Part shown: piece by piece, positions 59,159-64,000 of the stretch
Layout of the letters: every line of letters begins with the position of its first letter
Position numbering within the stretch: the first letter of the stretch is position 1
Assembly (NCBI GenBank): GCA_040757065.1
Contig: JBFLXR010000003.1
Coordinates: 62,001-126,000 of the forward strand
Direction of reading: 5' to 3'
Length of the DNA stretch: 64,000 bases
Source: JBFLXR01 sp040757065
GTDB taxonomy: Bacteria; Pseudomonadota; Gammaproteobacteria; Burkholderiales; Gallionellaceae
Translations under genes and position numbers: made by a program
The notes under the pieces: model-generated
Told to the model about the DNA's origin: nothing
The model's input: the letters and a program-made list of their open reading frames with translations, nothing else
Database searches by the model: none

Positions 59159-60319
59159 TCAAGATTTCAGAGCCTCAACCTGCCAGACGCCGTCGCGTAA
59201 GGTCAGTTCGCGGTCACAATTCAATTCGGCGCAATGCGCCCGGTCGCCGGACAAATCCACCACTACCGTTTCGCCAGCTGCACGCAGTTGCGCAATCTTT
59301 TCTTGCAAAGAAACGTCACCACCCGACGGAGCGAGTATTCCCATCGCGCACGGCAGCGGTTGCAACAATTGGTATAGCTGGCGCAAATCCATGCTGAAGC
59401 CGGTGGCCGAGCGGGCACGCCCGAAACTCGCCCCCAGATCGTCGTAGCGTCCGCCCAGCGCAATCGCATCGTGGCTGCCCGCATGATAGGCCGCAAACAC
59501 CATGCCGCTGTGATAATGATAGCCGCGCAACTCGGCCAGATCGATGCCGATATTCTGCGCCAACGGTTGCAAATGCGCCGCTGCTTGCTGCAATTGCCCC
59601 AGCGCCTCGCGAATTTCCGGCAGATCGGGCAGCAGGGTGCGGGCGCGCTCCAGCACGTCGATCCCGCCATACAATTCGGGCAAGGCGCGCAAAGCCTGTC
59701 GCACGTCGCCCGCCAAATTCGCCGTCAATGCTTGCACGGCCGGCACATCTTTGTTTTGCAGCGCGCCGAACAGCGCCGCCTCCAAATTGCCGGGCAACTG
59801 CGCATGGCGCACCAAGCCGCGGAACACCGCCACATGCCCCAGATCGAGATGCACACCTTGCACCCCCACGGCCTCCAAACCCTGCAACATGAGGCGCTGA
59901 ATTTCGAGATCGCTTTCCAAACCGCCGTGGCCGTACAACTCCGCCCCGATTTGCAGCAATTCGCGGGTGCGGGTCAGTCCGACCGGCTGCGTATGCAGCA
60001 CGCTGCCCGCATAGCACAGACGCGTCACGCCCTGACGGTTCAGCAAATGCGCATCGATGCGCGCCACCTGCGGCGTGATATCGGCGCGCAATGCCAGCGT
60101 GCGCCCGCTGAGCTGATCTACCAGTTTGAAGCTGCGCAAATCCATATCGCGGCTGTCGTTAATCAACAGCGACTCGGCATACTCCAACAACGGCGGCGCG
60201 ACCAACTGATAGCCGGACAACCGCAACAAACTCAGCACCGCGCTGCGCATCCGCTCGATATGCCATGCCTCCTCCGGCAGCATATCCTGAATATATTCCG
60301 GCAATAACCAGTTTTGCAT
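59159..60319 (-). CDS. hisZ: ATP phosphoribosyltransferase regulatory subunit HisZ
   Basis: HisZ is a histidyl-tRNA synthetase relative without charging activity that pairs with the short HisG to start histidine synthesis and confer feedback control. From the ATG at 60319 it has 386 residues: LLPEYIQDMLPEEAWHIERM, class II core ALRADITPQVARIDA, RLCYAGSVLHTQP, and GGRYDDLGASFGRARSATGFSMDL. The tRNA-binding C-terminal domain of HisS is missing. Its ATG shares one base with the DUF2065 stop. hisG is not in the window. Confidence 0.95.
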   Translation of the reverse strand: MQNWLLPEYIQDMLPEEAWHIERMRSAVLSLLRLSGYQLVAPPLLEYAESLLINDSRDMDLRSFKLVDQLSGRTLALRADITPQVARIDAHLLNRQGVTRLCYAGSVLHTQPVGLTRTRELLQIGAELYGHGGLESDLEIQRLMLQGLEAVGVQGVHLDLGHVAVFRGLVRHAQLPGNLEAALFGALQNKDVPAVQALTANLAGDVRQALRALPELYGGIDVLERARTLLPDLPEIREALGQLQQAAAHLQPLAQNIGIDLAELRGYHYHSGMVFAAYHAGSHDAIALGGRYDDLGASFGRARSATGFSMDLRQLYQLLQPLPCAMGILAPSGGDVSLQEKIAQLRAAGETVVVDLSGDRAHCAELNCDRELTLRDGVWQVEALKS

Positions 60320-60504
60320 TATTTCATCCACACAATCACCAACAGTCCGACCAGCATCATGGTCAGACCGAGGAAACGAATTTGCCCATCTTGCATCTGC
60401 GCAATTTTGCGCAAGGTTTCGCGCCAGGCTATCGGAAACAGGAAAGGCGTCAACCCTTCCAGCACCAACATCAGGCCGAACGCAGCCACCCAATATTCCG
60501 TCAT
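60319..60504 (-). CDS. DUF2065 (YjeT-like) small membrane protein
   Basis: The 61-residue protein has two membrane helices (about 4-24 and 43-60) joined by a cytosolic loop with PIAWRETLRKIAQMQDGQ, the DUF2065 signature. E. coli has the related yjeT at the same place between hflC and purA. Function unknown; the conserved location suggests a link to HflKC. Confidence 0.9.
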   Translation of the reverse strand: MTEYWVAAFGLMLVLEGLTPFLFPIAWRETLRKIAQMQDGQIRFLGLTMMLVGLLVIVWMK

Positions 60505-60510
60505 AACCGC

Positions 60511-61395
60511 TTACTTCGCGCCCTTGGCCGCCCCTGCACCCTTAAAGTGCTTAAAGAATGCCGAACTCGGATCCACCACCATCACGTCGCCCTTATTCTT
60601 AAAGCTTTGCTTATAGGCTTCTAAGCTGCGATAGAACGAGAAAAACTCGGCATTGCGACCGAATGCCGCCGCATAAATCGCTGCAGCCTTGGCATCGCCC
60701 TCACCCTTAATCTTCTGCGCATCGCGGTAGGCTTCCGCCAGAATCACTTCGCGCTGCCTGTCTGCATCGGCGCGAATTTTTTCGCCTTCCGCATTACCGG
60801 TCGCCCGCAATTCGTTCGCCACGCGCTTACGCTCCGCCTCCATGCGACGGTAAATCGAATCGCTGATTTCGGTCGGGAAGTCGACGCGCTTCAGGCGCAC
60901 ATCCAATACCTCTACACCGATTTTACGCGCATCGGCGTCTACCTTCTGCCGCACCACGTTCATCACCTCGTCACGCTCGCCGGAGATCACTTCGTTAATG
61001 GTGCGCTTACCGAACTCCTCGCGCATGCTCGAATTGACGGTCTGCATCAGACGATTTTGCGCCACAGTCTCTTCACCACGCACACTTAGGTAGTATTGCT
61101 TCACATCGGCAATACGCCATTTTACGAACGAATCCACCAGCACGTTTTTCTTCTCGGCAGTAATAAACCGCTCCGGCTCAGATGTATCGAGCGTCAAAAT
61201 GCGCGAATCGAAGTAACGCAGGTTTTGCACCAGCGGAATTTTAAAATACAAGCCCGGTTTAGTTTTAACGCTGACAACTTCGCCGAGCTGAAACACAATC
61301 GCTGTGCGCCGCTGATCAACTACAAATAAACTCATGCTCAGCAAGATCACCGCACCGACCAGTGCGATCAGCAGATTTCCCGATTTGTTATTCAT
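60511..61395 (-). CDS. hflC: HflC, subunit of the FtsH-regulating HflKC complex
   Basis: HflC and HflK form a periplasmic cage around the membrane protease FtsH and restrain its action on membrane proteins. The 294-residue protein has an N-terminal helix (about 7-25), an SPFH/band 7 domain starting VVDQRRTAIVFQLGEVV, and an Ala/Glu-rich coiled coil with NAEGEKIRADADRQREVILAEAYRDAQKIKGEGDAKAAAIYA in the family style (quoted from several parts). Its start overlaps the hflK stop as ATGA. Confidence 0.95.
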   Translation of the reverse strand: MNNKSGNLLIALVGAVILLSMSLFVVDQRRTAIVFQLGEVVSVKTKPGLYFKIPLVQNLRYFDSRILTLDTSEPERFITAEKKNVLVDSFVKWRIADVKQYYLSVRGEETVAQNRLMQTVNSSMREEFGKRTINEVISGERDEVMNVVRQKVDADARKIGVEVLDVRLKRVDFPTEISDSIYRRMEAERKRVANELRATGNAEGEKIRADADRQREVILAEAYRDAQKIKGEGDAKAAAIYAAAFGRNAEFFSFYRSLEAYKQSFKNKGDVMVVDPSSAFFKHFKGAGAAKGAK

Positions 61396-62630
61396 TGACG
61401 CCCCCCTCTTTCGCGTGTCAAACCGCCTTCACGCGTACGCTGAGCATCGGCAGCAACCGGAGGTGCAGACACATCAGCCGCGGACTGGCGCACAGAAGCG
61501 CCGGCCGCCTCCGGCAGCGCCGGCGCGCCCGCATTAGTACTCTGAATCAATTTATCCAAGGGCAAATACAACAAGCTATTATTGTTGCGCTGATCCACCA
61601 TCACCTTAGTAGTATTAGTCAGAATCTGCTGCATCGTATCGATATACATCCGCTCGCGCGTCACTTGCGGTGCTTTTTCATATTCAGTCAGCACCTGCTT
61701 AAAGCGATTCGCCTCACCCTCGGCATTCGCAATCACGCTCTGACGATACCCCTCGGCCTCTTGCATCAAACGCGCAGCGGCACCTTTAGCTTTCGGCACC
61801 ACATCGTTGGCATACGCCTGACCTTCATTTTTCTGCCGTTCGCGATCCTGCCCCGCATTTACCGCATCGTCGAAAGCCGCCTGCACTTGCTGGGGCGGCT
61901 GAGCATTCTGCATAGTGACTTTGCTGATGACGATACCGGATTTATAACGGTCGAGGATTTCCTGAATCAACTTGGTTGTTGCGGCAGCCACTTGTTCGCG
62001 TCCTTCGTACAACACGAAATCCATTTTGTTTTTGCCGACCACTTCGCGAATTGCGGTTTCAGCCGCTTGACGCACGTTCTCGGCCTCAGACTGCAGAGAA
62101 CGTCCCGTCCCCTCTCCGATTGCGCGGTTGTTAAACAAATAATCGGCCGGATCTTTCAGGAAATACTGCACGGCAAACTGAATATCGATGATATTCTCGT
62201 CGTCCGTCAGCATCAGCGACTCTTTCAGATTTTTGTTACGCGCATCTCCGCGGAAACCCACTTCCACTGTGCGTACCTGATTCAAATTGACCAATTCCAC
62301 CGACTCAACCGGAAAAGGCAGATGCCAGCGCGGCCCCGGCTGGGTAATTTCCACATACTTACCGAACCGCAACACCACCCCGCGCTGCGTCGCATCGACA
62401 ATATAAAAGCCACTGGCCAGCCACACCAGCAGCACAATCATCAAAATCAGACCCGCGCCGCCGCTGAAATTGCGCGGTGACGGCATAGAATTCCCACCGC
62501 CAGCATTACCGCCACCCTTTTTTCCGCCAAGCAAAGACTCCAGCTTGCGGTTCAGATTGCGCAGCAATTGCTCCAGATCAGGCGGGCCGCCGCTATTTTT
62601 ATTTCCCCACTGCGGATCGTTCAGTCCCAT
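61392..62630 (-). CDS. hflK: HflK, subunit of the FtsH-regulating HflKC complex
   Basis: The 412-residue partner of HflC has a Gly/Asn-rich cytosolic start (GNKNSGGPPDLEQLL, LLGGKKGGGNAGGG), one membrane helix at about 58-78 (LILMIVLLVWLASGFYIV), the SPFH domain (DATQRGVVLRFGKYVE onward), and a coiled-coil C-terminal part. The tail after about residue 365 is Ala/Pro-rich and low in complexity. It overlaps hflX by 10 bases. Confidence 0.95.
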   Translation of the reverse strand: MGLNDPQWGNKNSGGPPDLEQLLRNLNRKLESLLGGKKGGGNAGGGNSMPSPRNFSGGAGLILMIVLLVWLASGFYIVDATQRGVVLRFGKYVEITQPGPRWHLPFPVESVELVNLNQVRTVEVGFRGDARNKNLKESLMLTDDENIIDIQFAVQYFLKDPADYLFNNRAIGEGTGRSLQSEAENVRQAAETAIREVVGKNKMDFVLYEGREQVAAATTKLIQEILDRYKSGIVISKVTMQNAQPPQQVQAAFDDAVNAGQDRERQKNEGQAYANDVVPKAKGAAARLMQEAEGYRQSVIANAEGEANRFKQVLTEYEKAPQVTRERMYIDTMQQILTNTTKVMVDQRNNNSLLYLPLDKLIQSTNAGAPALPEAAGASVRQSAADVSAPPVAADAQRTREGGLTRERGGRQ

Positions 62631-63763
62631 GTCTCGTTACTCTCCGTTGTTTCACTCTCCTGATCGACGCTTGCGCGCGCATCGCGCACCTCGACCAGCG
62701 CCTCGCGCAACAAATCCAACCCCTCTCCGGTTTTGGCGCTCAGACGAATTTGTTTAATTTTACCATACTCGTCCCGCTCGATACCGGCAGGCAATCCGGT
62801 CAGGTCGGTTTTATTCAGTACCAAAATCTGCGGAATGTGATCCGCCCCGATTTCGCGCAGCACTTTATTCACCTCGGCCACCTGATCGTCGCGCACCGCA
62901 TTGCCCGCATCAACCACATGCAACAGCAAATCGGCCTGCACCGTCTCCTCCAACGTGCTGCGGAACGCCGCAACCAGCGTATGCGGCAAATGCCGGATGA
63001 AACCGACCGTGTCAGACAGCACCACCTGCCCCGCTCCGGGCAAAAACACCTTGCGCGAAGTCGTATCCAGCGTGGCGAACAACTGATTCGCTTCGTACAC
63101 GCCGGCACGGGTCATACGGTTAAACAAAGTGGATTTTCCTGCATTGGTGTAGCCGACGATGGAGACCGACAATACTTCTCCGCGCTGGCGCGCACGCCGC
63201 CGCACTGCGCGCTGCTTTTGCAGTTTCGCCAGCCGCTCCTTGAGCAAATCGACCCGTCGGTCGAGCTTGCGGCGGTCGGTTTCCAGCTTGGTTTCGCCCG
63301 GGCCGCGCAACCCGATGCCGCCCTTCTGTTGACCGAGTTCGGCACCGATCCCAGTCAGGCGTGTAGAAAGATAGCGCAGCTGCGCCAACTCGACCTGCAC
63401 CTTACCTTCGTGGCTTTGCGCCCGCTGGGCGAAAATATCCAGGATCAAAGCCGTACGGTCGATAACACGCGCCTTGAGCCGATTCGTCAAGTTACGTTGT
63501 TGGGCGGGGGATAAATCGTGATTAAAAATGACTGTCGACGCTTCGTGCAACGTCAGGGCGTCGGCAACTTCCTGCACCTTGCCGCTGCCCGCATACAACG
63601 CAGGATCGGGGCGCTGGCGGCGCCCCTCAATGATAGTCGCGACCTCAACCCCGGCACTTTCCGCCAGTAGCCGCAACTCCTCCAGACTTTCCGCGTAATC
63701 CGTATCGCCGAAGTCCAGACTGACAAGCACGGCGCGCTCCGCGCCTGCCAGAGTATCCTGCAT
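62621..63763 (-). CDS. hflX: Ribosome-splitting GTPase HflX
   Basis: HflX binds the 50S subunit and splits stalled ribosomes, mainly under heat stress. The 380-residue protein has the N-terminal HflX domain (about 1-190, with GSGKVQEV, FNHDLSPAQQRNL, and GIGLRGPGETKLETDRR), and a GTPase domain with G1 GYTNAGKST, G3 DTVGF and G4 NKTDL. The start shares a base with the hfq stop (TGATG). Confidence 0.96.
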   Translation of the reverse strand: MQDTLAGAERAVLVSLDFGDTDYAESLEELRLLAESAGVEVATIIEGRRQRPDPALYAGSGKVQEVADALTLHEASTVIFNHDLSPAQQRNLTNRLKARVIDRTALILDIFAQRAQSHEGKVQVELAQLRYLSTRLTGIGAELGQQKGGIGLRGPGETKLETDRRKLDRRVDLLKERLAKLQKQRAVRRRARQRGEVLSVSIVGYTNAGKSTLFNRMTRAGVYEANQLFATLDTTSRKVFLPGAGQVVLSDTVGFIRHLPHTLVAAFRSTLEETVQADLLLHVVDAGNAVRDDQVAEVNKVLREIGADHIPQILVLNKTDLTGLPAGIERDEYGKIKQIRLSAKTGEGLDLLREALVEVRDARASVDQESETTESNETWD

Positions 63764-63993
63764 CAGTCGGCGTCGGTATGAATATTGACGGCGCGCGCCG
63801 GAACGATCGTCGAAATCGCGTGCTTGTACACCATCTGCGTCACCGTATTCTTCAGCAACACGACGTACTGGTCGAAAGAATCGACATGACCTTGCAACTT
63901 AATGCCATTCACCAGGTAAATGGCCACCTGCACGTGTTCCTTGCGCAGTGCATTCAAAAACGGATCTTGCAGTTGTTGACCTTTGGCGCTCAT
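63763..63993 (-). CDS. hfq: RNA chaperone Hfq
   Basis: Hfq is a hexameric Sm-like protein that pairs small RNAs with mRNA targets. The 76-residue protein has Sm1 (DPFLNALRKEHVQVAIYLVNGIKLQGHVDSFDQYVVLLKN, recognised in segments) with the proximal-site Gln8 and later YKHAISTIVPA (Sm2). The C-terminal tail is only about 10 residues, much shorter than in E. coli (102 residues), which is normal in this group. It is the first visible gene of the hfq-hflX-hflK-hflC-DUF2065-hisZ-purA operon; its promoter is beyond the window end. Confidence 0.97.
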   Translation of the reverse strand: MSAKGQQLQDPFLNALRKEHVQVAIYLVNGIKLQGHVDSFDQYVVLLKNTVTQMVYKHAISTIVPARAVNIHTDAD

Positions 63994-64000
63994 AGTGACG

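Overview
The window is 64 kb of ordinary chromosome from a Gram-negative betaproteobacterium. By eye GC is in the mid-to-upper 50s per cent. The gene neighbourhoods point to this group: hfq-hflX-hflK-hflC-DUF2065-hisZ-purA, pyrG-kdsA-eno-ftsB, exbB-exbD-lpxK-Trm112-kdsB-adk, recA-recX-alaS, and lysC followed by tRNA-Ser(GCU). A Nitrosomonadales/Gallionellaceae-type bacterium is my best guess, but this is inferred from gene order, not from a marker-gene comparison. No phage, transposase, integrase, CRISPR array, rRNA or replication origin was seen.

Layout. 1-5.65 kb: the end of an unrecognised gene, then a 1705-codon signalling giant (Ser/Thr kinase, STAND-type ATPase, long helical region, GAF, GGDEF). 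5.7-8.4 kb: tRNA-Ser, lysC, a small unknown gene in its own transcription unit, and cysQ. 8.4-11.1 kb: a umuDC-like pair whose UmuD carries a LexA-like DNA-binding domain, and a two-gene rhodanese operon behind a perfect dyad. 11.2-12.5 kb: a secreted cysteine-rich Sel1-repeat protein of lower GC, next to tRNA-Asn. 12.6-18.7 kb: tldD, a nitrilase-family amidase and yhdP. 18.8-26.9 kb: glnE, ilvE, a zinc-finger protein, waaF, DUF202, a phosphohexomutase and an EAL-HDOD protein. 27-34.8 kb: alaS with a large in-frame, AT-rich insertion, recX, recA, two diguanylate cyclases and a spermidine-synthase-like protein. 34.9-43.5 kb: one long operon for 4-amino-4-deoxy-L-arabinose modification of lipid A (arnT, arnE/F-like, arnB, arnC, split arnA, arnD), with a methyltransferase in front and crcB plus DUF190 at the end. 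43.5-64 kb: xseA, the envelope operon exbBD-lpxK-kdsB-adk, a carbonic-anhydrase-like protein, ppa, folD, FKBP, ftsB-eno-kdsA-pyrG, an MHS-family transporter, purA, hisZ, hflCKX and hfq.

Themes. Outer-membrane lipopolysaccharide is covered at many steps: kdsA, kdsB, lpxK, waaF, a phosphomanno/glucomutase, and the whole arn pathway except ugd. Cyclic-di-GMP signalling recurs, with three GGDEF proteins and one degenerate EAL-HDOD protein. DNA damage functions are recA, recX, umuDC and xseA.

The observations I rate highest are the roughly 110-residue insertion in AlaS; the umuD-like gene whose promoter places the transcription start at or next to its ATG, with two palindromes in the promoter; the kinase-ATPase-GGDEF fusion behind a perfect 11-bp inverted repeat; the small unknown gene between lysC and cysQ with its own promoter and terminator; and waaF starting directly on the U-tract of a terminator.
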